64,000 bases of DNA from Billgrantia tianxiuensis (GTDB taxonomy: Bacteria; Pseudomonadota; Gammaproteobacteria; Pseudomonadales; Halomonadaceae). The notes under the pieces were generated by a model. The model was not told the origin of the DNA, made no database searches, and was given only the letters and a program-made list of their open reading frames with translations. The translations under genes and the position numbers were made by a program. Below are positions 55,514 to 64,000 of this stretch, in pieces (position 1 is the stretch's first letter; each line of letters starts with the position of its first letter). The DNA lies in contig NZ_CP035042.1 of assembly GCF_009834345.1 (NCBI RefSeq), positions 4,898,001 through 4,962,000 on the forward strand. Reading direction: 5' to 3'.

Positions 55514-57223
55514 TCAGAACTGACCCAGCAGCCACTCGCCAGGCTCACCGTTCACCAGCAACTGGCCATCGCGTAGCTGCACCGCGAGCGAATAACGCTC
55601 GCCTTCTTCGCGACGCACCACGCCAAGTTCCAGCATCGGTTCCAGGCTGCCTGCCACCACTTCCTTGGCCATGGCGTCGAGTTCGTTGCCACTGATCATC
55701 CCGTTGTACTGCTGCCGCAGGGTCTCGCGGGCTACCCGGTGCAGCAGCATGGCAGACGCCTCCACGCTGAGATCCAGACGGTTCTCGGGAGCGAGCAGAC
55801 TGCTTTCATCGAAGCTCGACATCTCCTGCAGTGCCAGATCGGCCTCCAGCTCCAGGTCGAGGCCAGCATCGCCCATGCTGAACGTGACCGGCTTGAAGGT
55901 CAGCGAAGAGCGACCTGCCATCAGCGCCTCGCCCGCTTGCTCCATACGTTCGAACACGGGGAGCACGGCGTCGGGGTCGTCCAGACTGAAGACGTCGATC
56001 GCTTCGTAGACTAGCTGCCATAGCGTGTCGTACGCCTCACGCGAAAGTTGCCCATAGCTCGACTCGACATGGAACGCGATCGGATCGTTCATGCCCTGAA
56101 TGCGAAGATCGCTTGCGGCTACCAGTTGCGCAACTCGCAGGTGCGACTCGGATTCCGGCTCCAGGCCCAGGCGGAAATTCACGCTCTGCGCCTCGAAGCC
56201 CGGCGAATGCTGCTCGCGCATCGTCATTCCATCGAGGTTCAGCCCAAGCTGCCCGTACCAGCTGGCCTCGCCCTGGCGAGTCGCCGTGAAGTCGGCCTCG
56301 ATGCCTTGCAGGGCCAGGAACAGCTCAGGCTCCTCAGCCTCGAAGCCCTGCATGGCAAAACGGGTCGCGAAGCGTTCGAAACGCCCCTGCTCATCGAAGT
56401 CGAGCTGGACCTCGATGTTCTGTCCATCGATCCGCGAATCGCCCGCCTGCGCCGGGTCACGACTCTTCGTCAGCATCGGACCGTCGTCCGAGGTGAAGGT
56501 GACCTCACGCAGTACGCCCTGGGGGAAGGAGGCCACAAGGTTCGACGTGGCGCCTTCGAAGGTATGCACGGCGCTGGGCTCCTCCAGCCGGGCCTGTCCC
56601 AAGCGGCTGGTGCTGCGGTATTCTCCCCCGGCCGGATCGTAGCGGAATTCACCGCCCAGGTAGTCGATCTCGTAGCGCATCTCCAGGCCGATATCGCTGA
56701 GCATCGGTCCTGCCGTCAGCGTCATCGCCATGGGCGCCCACTCTCCGGTCACCACCTGGTCGAAGCCTACCCTGGCGGTATAGCGAGACACTGCCTCGCT
56801 CTCCTCCAGTTGGATCAGTTGCTCGAACAGCCAACCCGAACCGTCGATTCGTCCATCGAGGCTGGCCAGGGCGCCCATGAAGGGGCCATGGGTGATGCTG
56901 TCGCTGACGAAGACCCGCAGCGGCTCTTCCTCGAACTCCACGCCGGTACCCGTCGCGATGAGCTGTTCGTATGCCTGGGAAAACTCGGGCTCGAGAACGA
57001 GTTCATAACTGGCCTGTGCGTCGAACCAGCCACGTTCATAAGTCAGGTTCTCGACCTGGATATAGCCGAGACTCTGCAACTGCTGCAGATACTCGGCGTA
57101 CTTCTTTTCCACCTGCTGGCCCAACCAATAGGGAGCTCCCAGGCCCACGACAAGTGCAAGCCCTACGGTAATCACCAACAAGCGTTTCAGGAAACTTCCC
57201 TGACGACTCTGTCCTTTCCCCAC
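55514..57223 (-). CDS. YdgA family protein (DUF945)
   Basis: A 569-residue protein anchored by one N-terminal helix (LLVITVGLALVVGLGAPYWL) with a long exported domain rich in beta structure (YTARVGFDQVVTGEWAPMAM, LGQARLEEPSAVHTFEGATS). This matches the DUF945/YdgA family of bacterial inner-membrane anchored proteins of unknown role. The tail LAVQLRDGQLLVNGEPGEWL is typical. It follows the glmS terminator on the same strand. Confidence 0.82.
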   Translation of the reverse strand: MGKGQSRQGSFLKRLLVITVGLALVVGLGAPYWLGQQVEKKYAEYLQQLQSLGYIQVENLTYERGWFDAQASYELVLEPEFSQAYEQLIATGTGVEFEEEPLRVFVSDSITHGPFMGALASLDGRIDGSGWLFEQLIQLEESEAVSRYTARVGFDQVVTGEWAPMAMTLTAGPMLSDIGLEMRYEIDYLGGEFRYDPAGGEYRSTSRLGQARLEEPSAVHTFEGATSNLVASFPQGVLREVTFTSDDGPMLTKSRDPAQAGDSRIDGQNIEVQLDFDEQGRFERFATRFAMQGFEAEEPELFLALQGIEADFTATRQGEASWYGQLGLNLDGMTMREQHSPGFEAQSVNFRLGLEPESESHLRVAQLVAASDLRIQGMNDPIAFHVESSYGQLSREAYDTLWQLVYEAIDVFSLDDPDAVLPVFERMEQAGEALMAGRSSLTFKPVTFSMGDAGLDLELEADLALQEMSSFDESSLLAPENRLDLSVEASAMLLHRVARETLRQQYNGMISGNELDAMAKEVVAGSLEPMLELGVVRREEGERYSLAVQLRDGQLLVNGEPGEWLLGQF

Positions 57224-57260
57224 GGCGATGTCCTTTTCTCGTTCTTCGTTTAATTGAAAT

Positions 57261-57291
57261 TAGGCAGTAACAAGTCACTTGTTACTGCCTA
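57261..57291. terminator. 31-base perfect palindrome after glmS
   Basis: TAGGCAGTAACAAGT-C-ACTTGTTACTGCCTA has exact 15-bp arms around one base. It sits 59 bases after the glmS stop and before the ydgA-like gene on the same strand, so it should terminate glmUS transcription. In the glmS direction the following bases are AATTTCAATT, only a partial U-tract. The modest GC content of the stem also allows a cruciform or protein site. Confidence 0.6.
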
Positions 57292-57349
57292 GTTCAAGAT
57301 CGAAGTTTAACGACAAGAATCGAGAAAAGTAAGACGGATTATCTCGGCT

Positions 57350-59185
57350 TCATTCCACCGTGACCGACTTGGCCAGATTGCGTGGCTGGTCGACATCGGT
57401 GCCCTTGAGCACCGCCACGTGATAGCTCAGCAGCTGCAGCGGGACGGTATAGAGGATAGGTGCCAGGGCATCGTGAACGTGAGGCAGCGACAACACGCGC
57501 ACGCCCTCCTGCGCTTCGATTCCAACCCGTTCATCAGCGAAAACGAAGAGTTCGCCGCCACGCGCCCGGACTTCCTGCAAGTTGGACTTGAGCTTGTCGA
57601 GCAGTTCGTCGTTGGGGGCGACCGATACCACCGGCATCTCGCTGTCGACCAGCGCCAGCGGCCCGTGCTTGAGCTCCCCGGCGGGATATGCCTCGGCGTG
57701 AATGTAGGAAATCTCCTTCAGCTTGAGGGCTCCCTCCAGGGCGATGGGGAAATGCGCGCCGCGCCCGAGGAATAGCGCGTGGTGCTTCTCGGCGAACTCG
57801 GTCGACAGGGACTCGATGGCGTCATCCAGCTCGAGGACCCTGCTCACCAGCTGCGGCAGGGCACGCAGGCCGGCAACCACTTCGGCCTGAGTCTCGGCGT
57901 CCAGCCCCTTGACCCGCCCCAGTGCCAGGGTGAAGAGCATCAGCGCGGTCAACTGGGTAGTGAAAGCCTTGGTGGAGGCGACACCGATCTCCGGCCCTGC
58001 CTGGGTCATCAGGGTGAGGTCGGATTCACGCACCAGCGAGCTGCCCGGTACGTTGCAGATCGCCAGACTGCCGAGATAGCCCTGCTCACGGGCGAAGCGC
58101 AGCGCCGCGAGGGTATCGGCGGTCTCGCCGGACTGCGACAGCGTCACGAACAGAGTGTTGTCGGGTACCACCACGGTGCGGTAGCGGTATTCGGAAGCCA
58201 CCTCCACCTGTACCGGTATACCGGCATAGCGCTCCAGCCAGTAGCGGGCCACCAGGCCAGCGTGATAACTGGTGCCGCAAGCCACGATATGCAGCTGCTC
58301 TACCCGCGAGAACAGCGCTTCGGCGTCGGGGCCGAAGCACTCGGACGGCACGCTACGTTCACCCAGCCGGCCTTCGAGGGCCGCCGCGATCACAGCGGGC
58401 TGCTCGAAGATCTCCTTCTGCATGAAGTGGCGATACTCACCCTTGCTGGCCGCGCCGTCGCCGTGCTCGAAAGTCTGGATCGGACGCTGTACGGCCTGAC
58501 CCTCGGCATCGAAGATCTCGATCTTGCCACCGTCGGCGAGGCGCACCACGTCGCCTTCCTGAAGGTAGATGAAGCGATCGGTGACCTGCAGCAGGGCCAG
58601 CGGATCGGAGCCCAGGAAGGCCTCGTCGATGCCTGCCCCCACTACCAGTGGGCTGCCCTTGCGCGCGCCGACGACGACATTGGGTTCATCGGCGTGTACC
58701 ACCGCCAGGGCATAGGCACCCTCGAGTTGCGCGAGCCCTCGCTGCACGGCGGCCAGCAGGCCGTCGCCATGACGGTATTCACGCTCCAGCAGATGAGCTA
58801 CCACCTCGGTATCGGTCTGCGAGGAAAAGGCGTAGCCATCGGCCTCGAGTTCACGGCGTAGTGGCTCATGATTCTCGATGATGCCGTTATGAACCAGCGC
58901 CAGCCGGTTACCCGATTGGTGCGGATGGGCATTCTCCTCGCTGGGCTTGCCATGGGTCGCCCAGCGGGTGTGGGCAATGCCACAACGCCCCGGTAGAGCG
59001 GCCTCCTCGAGCATGGCCTCAAGCGCAGCCACCTTGCCCAGCGCCCGGCGACGCTGCAGCTCGCCGGCAGCGTTGAGCACGGCCATGCCGGCCGAATCGT
59101 AGCCGCGATACTCCAGCCGCCTGAGGCCCTCGAGCAGGATGCCTTCCACGTTGCGCTGGGCAACGGCACCGACGATTCCACACAT
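57350..59185 (-). CDS. glmS: Glutamine-fructose-6-phosphate aminotransferase (isomerizing)
   Basis: A 611-residue amidotransferase making glucosamine-6-phosphate, the entry to peptidoglycan and lipopolysaccharide sugars. The N-terminal catalytic Cys follows Met ([15 protein letters not shown]), the glutaminase domain has [13 protein letters not shown] and [20 protein letters not shown], and two SIS domains follow ([33 protein letters not shown]), ending in [11 protein letters not shown]. The ATG gives the exact N-terminus; the frame extends into glmU. It follows glmU by 22 bases. Confidence 0.97.
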   Translation of the reverse strand: MCGIVGAVAQRNVEGILLEGLRRLEYRGYDSAGMAVLNAAGELQRRRALGKVAALEAMLEEAALPGRCGIAHTRWATHGKPSEENAHPHQSGNRLALVHNGIIENHEPLRRELEADGYAFSSQTDTEVVAHLLEREYRHGDGLLAAVQRGLAQLEGAYALAVVHADEPNVVVGARKGSPLVVGAGIDEAFLGSDPLALLQVTDRFIYLQEGDVVRLADGGKIEIFDAEGQAVQRPIQTFEHGDGAASKGEYRHFMQKEIFEQPAVIAAALEGRLGERSVPSECFGPDAEALFSRVEQLHIVACGTSYHAGLVARYWLERYAGIPVQVEVASEYRYRTVVVPDNTLFVTLSQSGETADTLAALRFAREQGYLGSLAICNVPGSSLVRESDLTLMTQAGPEIGVASTKAFTTQLTALMLFTLALGRVKGLDAETQAEVVAGLRALPQLVSRVLELDDAIESLSTEFAEKHHALFLGRGAHFPIALEGALKLKEISYIHAEAYPAGELKHGPLALVDSEMPVVSVAPNDELLDKLKSNLQEVRARGGELFVFADERVGIEAQEGVRVLSLPHVHDALAPILYTVPLQLLSYHVAVLKGTDVDQPRNLAKSVTVE

Positions 59186-59207
59186 GACGATTCCTCGCGC
59201 TTGTCGA

Positions 59208-60575
59208 TCAGTCTCGAGTCTTCTTGGTCGGACGCACCCAGCCGGTCTTGCTGATCTGGCGTCCACGGGAGACGGCCAGAGCGTCGTCGGGCACGTCCTT
59301 GCTGATGGTCGAACCGGCGCCGACCGTGGCGCCACGACCGACGCTGACAGGGGCCACCAGGGCAGTATTGGAGCCGATGAAGGCGCCGTCGCCGATCTCG
59401 GTACGATGCTTGTTGGCGCCATCGTAGTTGCAGGTGATGGTGCCAGCCCCGACGTTGACCTCACGCCCCAGCCGCGCATCGCCGACATAGCTCAGGTGGT
59501 TGATCTTGCTGCCCTCGCCCACCTCGGCGTTCTTGGTCTCGACGAAGTTGCCCACCTTGGCCCCTACCGCCAGGCGAGTGCCGGGACGCAGTCGGGCGAA
59601 GGGCCCGACGCGGTTATGACCGGCCGCCACGGCGCCCTCGATCACGCTGTGGGGTTCGATCACGCTCTCGGCGCCAATATGGCTGTCGCGAATCACGCAG
59701 TGCGCACCGATACGCACGCCTTCGCCCAGTTCCACATCGCCCTCGAACACGCAGCCGACATCGATCTCCACGTCATGACCGCAGCTCAGGCGGCCGCGCA
59801 CGTCGATGCGCGACGGATCGAGCAGCGCCACCCCTTGAACCATGAGTTCATCGGCGATGCGCGCCTGATGCGCACGCTCGAGGCGTGCCATCTGCAGGCG
59901 GTTGTTGACCCCTTCCACCTCGAGCGGGTCGGCAGGCTGGGCGGTAGCGATGGTCACCCCCTCGGCGGCGGCCATGGCGATAACGTCGGTCAGGTAGTAT
60001 TCGCCCTGGGCATTGTCGGCGGAGAGCCGCGGCAGCCAGCGCTTGAGCTGGGCCGCGGTCATGGCCATGATGCCGGTATTGCATTCGCGTATGGCCAGCT
60101 CGTTCTCGCTGGCATCCTTCTGCTCGACGATGGCCACCGCCTGGCCATCGGCGTTGCGCAGGATGCGCCCATAGCCGGTCGGGTCATCCAGTGTCACGGT
60201 GAGCAGCGCCATGCGCGACTCGCCCACTTCCTCCAGCAGCTTGGCCAGGGTTTCGCGACGGATCAGCGGCACGTCGCCATACAGTACCAGCACCTTGCCT
60301 TCGCCCAAGCCATCCAGCGCCTGCGCTACCGCGTGCCCGGTGCCCTTCTGTTCGGCCTGCAGGGCAAAACGCACCGGATAGTCGGCGAGCGCCTCGCGCA
60401 CCCGCTCGGCGCCATGGCCCACCACCACGTGCAGGCGTTCCGCCTCGAGCTTGCGCGCGGTATCGAGCACATGACGCACCATTGGCTTGCCGGCCAGGCG
60501 ATGCAGCACCTTGGGCAGGGTCGATCGCATTCGTGTGCCCTGCCCGGCAGCAAGAATCACTACATCCAGGGTCAT
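59208..60575 (-). CDS. glmU: Bifunctional UDP-N-acetylglucosamine pyrophosphorylase / glucosamine-1-P acetyltransferase
   Basis: A 455-residue enzyme. The N-terminal uridylyltransferase has [20 protein letters not shown] and [10 protein letters not shown]; the C-terminal left-handed beta-helix acetyltransferase has [20 protein letters not shown] and [20 protein letters not shown]. It makes UDP-N-acetylglucosamine. The ATG giving [13 protein letters not shown] was chosen by family length (456 in E. coli). glmU-glmS is a standard pair. Confidence 0.97.
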   Translation of the reverse strand: MTLDVVILAAGQGTRMRSTLPKVLHRLAGKPMVRHVLDTARKLEAERLHVVVGHGAERVREALADYPVRFALQAEQKGTGHAVAQALDGLGEGKVLVLYGDVPLIRRETLAKLLEEVGESRMALLTVTLDDPTGYGRILRNADGQAVAIVEQKDASENELAIRECNTGIMAMTAAQLKRWLPRLSADNAQGEYYLTDVIAMAAAEGVTIATAQPADPLEVEGVNNRLQMARLERAHQARIADELMVQGVALLDPSRIDVRGRLSCGHDVEIDVGCVFEGDVELGEGVRIGAHCVIRDSHIGAESVIEPHSVIEGAVAAGHNRVGPFARLRPGTRLAVGAKVGNFVETKNAEVGEGSKINHLSYVGDARLGREVNVGAGTITCNYDGANKHRTEIGDGAFIGSNTALVAPVSVGRGATVGAGSTISKDVPDDALAVSRGRQISKTGWVRPTKKTRD

Positions 60576-60629
60576 CGAAGACTCCTTGTCCATTCGAATG
60601 GCTCCAGTCATCGGGCCAGGGAACTCGTC

Positions 60630-60647
60630 CGTCACTCACGAGTGACG
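60630..60647. terminator. Short hairpin between apbE and glmU
   Basis: CGTCACTC/GAGTGACG (60630-60637, 60640-60647) is a perfect 8-bp stem with a 2-base gap, 41 bases after the apbE stop on the minus strand. No strong T-tail. Confidence 0.35.
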
Positions 60648-60688
60648 CCTCGCACGAGGTAGCGTGCCACCGTTCTCGACGCGGCGGC

Positions 60689-61756
60689 TCAGCGCACCTC
60701 CAGGCCCATTTCGTCGCTCAGTCCCCCGCCGAGAAAATCGGCAAAGCCGGGGCTTGCCACACTGCTCCAGCCTTCGCCCTCGCGCACCAGTAAAAGCACC
60801 TTGAGGTCCTGTTCGCGTGCCAGCGCCAGCCCCTCCTCACCCAGCACCATCATTGCCGTGGCCCAGGCGTCGGCCCAGGCGTTGGAAGGATGCGCCACCG
60901 TGACCGATGCCACCCGATGCTCGATGGGATGTCCAGTACGCGGGTCGATGGTGTGCGAGAAGCGTTGTCCATTCTCTTCGAAATAGTTGCGGTAATCACC
61001 GGAGGTTGCCACCGAGATGTCGTGCAGCGGCACGATATGGGTGGCTTCCTGGCGATCGTCCAACGGCGCCTCGATGCCAATGCGCCAAGGCTCGCCCTCT
61101 CTGTCGCGGTAGCCGCGTACGATCAGGTCGCCGCCAAGATTGACCAGGTAATGCTCGATGCCCTCACTGTCGAGGTAGGCAGCGACCCGGTCGGTAGCGT
61201 GCCCCTTGGCCACGCCACCGAGATCGACGAATACGTCGCGTAGCCGGCGTGCCTGAAGCGCGTTCTCGTCGACCTCTATGCTGTCGGGACCGATCTCGTC
61301 CAGGCGCGCCTGCAGGGTCTCGTCATCGGGCACTTCGCGCGGACGTGCCTCGGAGCCGAAGCTCCACAGGTTGACCAACCCACCGACGGTCATGTCGAAG
61401 GCACCGCCGCTTGCCTCGGCGACGGACTGGCTGATCGCCAGCACCTCGATGAGTTCGTTGGACAGCGGTTGCCATTCGCCTACCGGCGACTGGTTGAAGG
61501 CGATCAGCTCCGAGTCGTCGCGATAGATCGACATGGCGGCATCCACCTGCTCCAGCACCTCGAGCACCCCCTCCTCCAGCTCGCGCGCCCGGCCCTGGGT
61601 CAGGCTGTCGGCGACGGTCACCTGGTAGAAGGTGCCGAAGATGTCCCCCTCCAGCCGGACTGGCGAATCGAGCGGGCGATCGTTCTCGGAGCAGCCGGTC
61701 AGCAGCAGCCCCAAGAGCAGCAGAGAGATCACCACAGGACGCAGAGCAGGGTTCAT
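60689..61756 (-). CDS. apbE: FAD:protein FMN transferase ApbE (lipoprotein)
   Basis: A 355-residue membrane-anchored lipoprotein. Signal peptide and lipobox LLTGC at residues 16-20. It transfers FMN from FAD to Thr of target subunits such as RnfG/NqrC. Family motifs: GTFYQVTV, SIYRDDSELIAFNQ, GGAFDMTVGGLVNLWSFG, VDLGGVAKGHATDRVA, LVNLGGDLIVRG and TIDPRTGHPI. The ATG just before the lipoprotein signal was chosen. Confidence 0.93.
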   Translation of the reverse strand: MNPALRPVVISLLLLGLLLTGCSENDRPLDSPVRLEGDIFGTFYQVTVADSLTQGRARELEEGVLEVLEQVDAAMSIYRDDSELIAFNQSPVGEWQPLSNELIEVLAISQSVAEASGGAFDMTVGGLVNLWSFGSEARPREVPDDETLQARLDEIGPDSIEVDENALQARRLRDVFVDLGGVAKGHATDRVAAYLDSEGIEHYLVNLGGDLIVRGYRDREGEPWRIGIEAPLDDRQEATHIVPLHDISVATSGDYRNYFEENGQRFSHTIDPRTGHPIEHRVASVTVAHPSNAWADAWATAMMVLGEEGLALAREQDLKVLLLVREGEGWSSVASPGFADFLGGGLSDEMGLEVR

Positions 61757-61788
61757 GGTAACAGGACTCCTCGACGAGTGTTGCATGG

Positions 61789-62601
61789 CTACCAGAAGAT
61801 CCACAGCAGCCATAGCCCGAGCACGATGCGATAGACAACGAAGGGCTGCATGCCGATCCGTTTGATGAAGGCAATGAAATAGTGAATGCAGAGGTAGGCG
61901 CTCACCCCCGACAGTACCACGCCAGCCGCCATCGCCGACCAGTCGATGTCACGCGGCATCTGCACCAGCCCAACGATCTCCAGGCCAGCGGCCAGGGCCG
62001 TTACCGGGATAGACAGTAGGAAGGAGAAGCGCGCCGCTCCCTCGCGGCTCATGCCGAGCAGCAGCGCTGCGGTAATGGTAATGCCGGAGCGCGACGTGCC
62101 GGGGATCAGCGCCAGTACCTGGGCAAGGCCGATCAACATGGCATCGCGAAAGGTAAGTTGATACTCACTTCGCCCTTCACTCTTGTGCCAGTCGGCATAG
62201 CCCAGCAGCAGGCCGAAGCCGATCAGGGAAACACCGATCAGGATCGGCGATCGCATGCTGACTTCGATGACGTCGTGAAAGGCAAAACCGACCGCACAGA
62301 CCGGGATGGTCGCCAGCAGCACCCACCAGGCCAGCCGGGCATCTCGATCGATCCCGTCCTGTCCCGTGGTGCCTCCACGCAACGATATTACCCAGCTCAC
62401 GCTCATGCGTCGCAAATCATGACGGAAGTAGAACACTACCGCCAGCAGGCTACCCAGGTGCATCGCCACGTCGAAGACCAGCCCCTGGTCGGTCCACCCG
62501 GTCAGCACGGGCACCAGGATGAGGTGAGCCGAGCTCGAGATGGGCAGGAATTCGGTCAGTCCCTGGACCACTGACAGTACGACGACCTGAAGCCAATCCA
62601 T
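61789..62601 (-). CDS. uppP: Undecaprenyl-diphosphatase UppP (BacA)
   Basis: A 270-residue integral membrane phosphatase. The two catalytic motifs are QGLTEFLPISSSAHLILVP near residues 14-32 and IPGTSRSGITITAALLLGMS later. It recycles undecaprenyl pyrophosphate for envelope synthesis; its loss or gain changes bacitracin tolerance. The ATG giving MDWLQVVVLSVVQG was chosen. It belongs to a different family from the PAP2 phosphatase at 54877. Confidence 0.96.
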   Translation of the reverse strand: MDWLQVVVLSVVQGLTEFLPISSSAHLILVPVLTGWTDQGLVFDVAMHLGSLLAVVFYFRHDLRRMSVSWVISLRGGTTGQDGIDRDARLAWWVLLATIPVCAVGFAFHDVIEVSMRSPILIGVSLIGFGLLLGYADWHKSEGRSEYQLTFRDAMLIGLAQVLALIPGTSRSGITITAALLLGMSREGAARFSFLLSIPVTALAAGLEIVGLVQMPRDIDWSAMAAGVVLSGVSAYLCIHYFIAFIKRIGMQPFVVYRIVLGLWLLWIFW

Positions 62602-62893
62602 GTGGCGATCTCCTATGGCGAGGACATGCGCAGCCTGACGGCAAACGCACGGCAGGACGCGAAGAGGATACACGGACGCTCGCCGCTTGTCCGCCGCGTC
62701 TCGATGGCAAAAAATGGTTGCCGCAACGAGCCCTCGTCGATAGCTCCGATCTGCCAGCGCCCGCTGCGCCCCTTGCGCTTCAAACTGGATGGTAGAAATG
62801 GAAAAATGAAAAGAGAATCGTTCGCCTCTCGCCGGCTGATCGAGACGTAACCGATAGCCCGTCGAACGGAAGCATAACGGAGCTCCACGCCAC

Positions 62894-64000
62894 ATGATCG
62901 CCACCATGGACCAGACCGCTAACAGTCGCGATGCCAAGCGAGCCACCTACGTGGCTGCCTGGCTCGACGGTCTACTGGGCTGCGCCAAGGTGGCCGTGGG
63001 TTCGCTGGTCGGTTCGGCGGCCCTGGTGGCCGATGGCATCCACTCCTTCTCCGACCTGATCACCGACGGTTTCGTGCTGGTGGCCACCCACTATGGCCGC
63101 CAGGGACCGGACCATGACCACCACTACGGCCATGGCCGTATCGAAACCCTGGCTACCCTGCTGCTGGGCAGCGTGCTGATCTTCGTCGCCGGTGCCATCG
63201 CCTGGTCGAGCCTGCAGCGCTTGCTTGCCGGCACCGAGATCGCTGCTCCCGGGGTGTGGGCCATGCTGCTGACCCTGATGGCCCTGCTCACCAAGGAGGC
63301 ACTGTTCCACTACACCATGCGGGTGGCCAAGCAGGTACAGTCGAAGCTGCTCGAGGCCAACGCCTGGCATTCGCGCTCCGATGTGCTCTCCACCGCCGTG
63401 GTATTGATCGCCCTGGTTGGCGCCCAGTACGGCGCCGGTTGGCTCGATGCAGTGGCAGCGGTAATCGTCGGCCTGCTGGTGGGTAAGGTTGGCTGGGACC
63501 TGCTGTGGGAGTCGGCTCGCGAGCTGGTCGACACCGCGCTGCCCGCCGATGCCCAGCAGACGATGCACGAAGTAGCCTGCGCCGTACCCGGCGTCGAGAG
63601 CGTCCATGACCTGCGCACCCGCCAGTCGGCCGGCTGGGTCATGGTGGACTTGCACATCGTGGTGGGTCCCATGGTGAGCGTCTCCGAGGCCCACGAAATC
63701 GGCAACGAGGTCAGCCGCCGCCTGCGCCGCGCCTTTCCCGCCCTAACCGATGTGACTTTTCATATCGATCCCGAGGACGACGCTGGAGAGGGCGACCCCA
63801 GTCGCTTCCCCGGCCTGCCGCTGAGGCCGGAAGTGACGTCCGCCCTTGATGCACGCTGGAATCATCATCCCGCCTGGCGCAACCTGACCGACCTGCAGCT
63901 GCACTACCTGGACGGCAAGGTATCCGTGGCATTGATCATTTCCGATACGATCCATCAGCCGCCGCAATGCCTGGCCAGCCAGTTGAAGGCTCAGGCCAGC
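62894..64000 (+). CDS. Cation diffusion facilitator (CDF) transporter, elongated, cut by the window end
   Basis: A divalent metal:proton antiporter of the FieF/MamM type. Metal-site motifs are ALVADGIHSFSDLITDGFVL and EANAWHSRSDVLSTAVVLIA; a His-rich loop is DHDHHYGHGRIETL. The C-terminal dimerisation domain is about 215-290. The frame is still open at the window end, at 369 residues, well past the roughly 300 of E. coli FieF, and the extra part (WNHHPAWRNLTDLQLHYLDG) looks like a second ferredoxin-like fold. A second ATG four codons in is an alternative start. The 292-bp gap upstream to uppP shows no convincing gene. Confidence 0.88.
   Translation, partial: MIATMDQTANSRDAKRATYVAAWLDGLLGCAKVAVGSLVGSAALVADGIHSFSDLITDGFVLVATHYGRQGPDHDHHYGHGRIETLATLLLGSVLIFVAGAIAWSSLQRLLAGTEIAAPGVWAMLLTLMALLTKEALFHYTMRVAKQVQSKLLEANAWHSRSDVLSTAVVLIALVGAQYGAGWLDAVAAVIVGLLVGKVGWDLLWESARELVDTALPADAQQTMHEVACAVPGVESVHDLRTRQSAGWVMVDLHIVVGPMVSVSEAHEIGNEVSRRLRRAFPALTDVTFHIDPEDDAGEGDPSRFPGLPLRPEVTSALDARWNHHPAWRNLTDLQLHYLDGKVSVALIISDTIHQPPQCLASQLKAQAS

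Noticed and set aside
62613..62888. A 91-codon minus-strand frame between uppP and the CDF gene
   Set aside because: No recognisable motif, no supporting ribosome site, and it fills a divergent promoter gap.

Overview
The window is about 64 kb of a GC-rich gammaproteobacterial chromosome, most likely Halomonas or another member of the Halomonadaceae. The evidence is the high GC content, a gene order that (from memory) follows the Pseudomonas aeruginosa block yicC-gmk-rpoZ-spoT-ridA / oxyR-recG / HU-rubB / ubiC-ubiA-phoB-phoR / phoU-pstBACS, and a transporter set typical of marine and halophilic bacteria (sodium:alanine symporter, NSS transporter, TRAP-type binding protein). The genus is an inference. 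I saw no rRNA, tRNA, CRISPR array, phage or insertion sequence.

Layout. 1-671: end of yicC. 679-6700: an amino-acid-binding-domain sensor kinase and a sigma-54 activator, then a -24/-12 promoter with upstream ATAACC sites, a small leader frame, a sodium:alanine symporter and glutaminase; this looks like one self-contained amino-acid uptake and deamidation regulon. 6839-11599: gmk, rpoZ, spoT, ridA, thpR and a PagL-like lipid A deacylase. 11626-14478: a DesK/NarL-type two-component pair divergent from a beta-barrel outer-membrane protein. 14566-20739: an epimerase-like SDR, oxyR, recG and a FUSC membrane protein. 20957-26904: an uncharacterised operon of a DUF3100 membrane protein, a small membrane partner, an M20 amidohydrolase, a beta-hydroxyacid dehydrogenase and an aldehyde dehydrogenase, with a convergent LysR regulator. 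26940-32705: an SCP2-like protein, HU, rubredoxin reductase, ubiC, ubiA, phoB and phoR, with two tandem Pho boxes before phoB. 32838-40707: a reductive pyrimidine catabolism island (TetR regulator, preA, preT, hydA, ureidopropionase, NCS1 permease) with an AT-rich, inverted-repeat-rich control region. 40743-46779: cysZ, phoU and pstBACS. 47079-53748: a thioesterase, an orphan TakP-like TRAP binding protein, uvrD, hexR, a small regulatory-type protein and an NSS transporter. 53908-64000: a DUF72 protein, a PAP2 phosphatase, a YdgA-like protein, glmS, glmU, apbE, uppP and the start of an elongated CDF metal transporter.

Data quality. Seven genes (yicC, oxyR, the FUSC gene, the M20 amidohydrolase, the TetR gene, preA and the NSS transporter) are each broken by one frameshift. 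In every case adding one base to a run of C or G restores a full-length, family-typical protein. I read these as homopolymer undercalls in the assembly rather than real pseudogenes; they are typed as pseudogene only because the frame is broken as written.

How the genes work together. The window joins growth control (gmk, rpoZ, spoT), nitrogen and carbon scavenging (symporter plus glutaminase, pyrimidine degradation, the DUF3100 operon), phosphate sensing and uptake (phoBR, phoU-pstBACS), oxidative-stress and DNA repair functions (oxyR, recG, uvrD) and envelope precursor supply (glmS, glmU, two different undecaprenyl-pyrophosphate phosphatase families, PagL).
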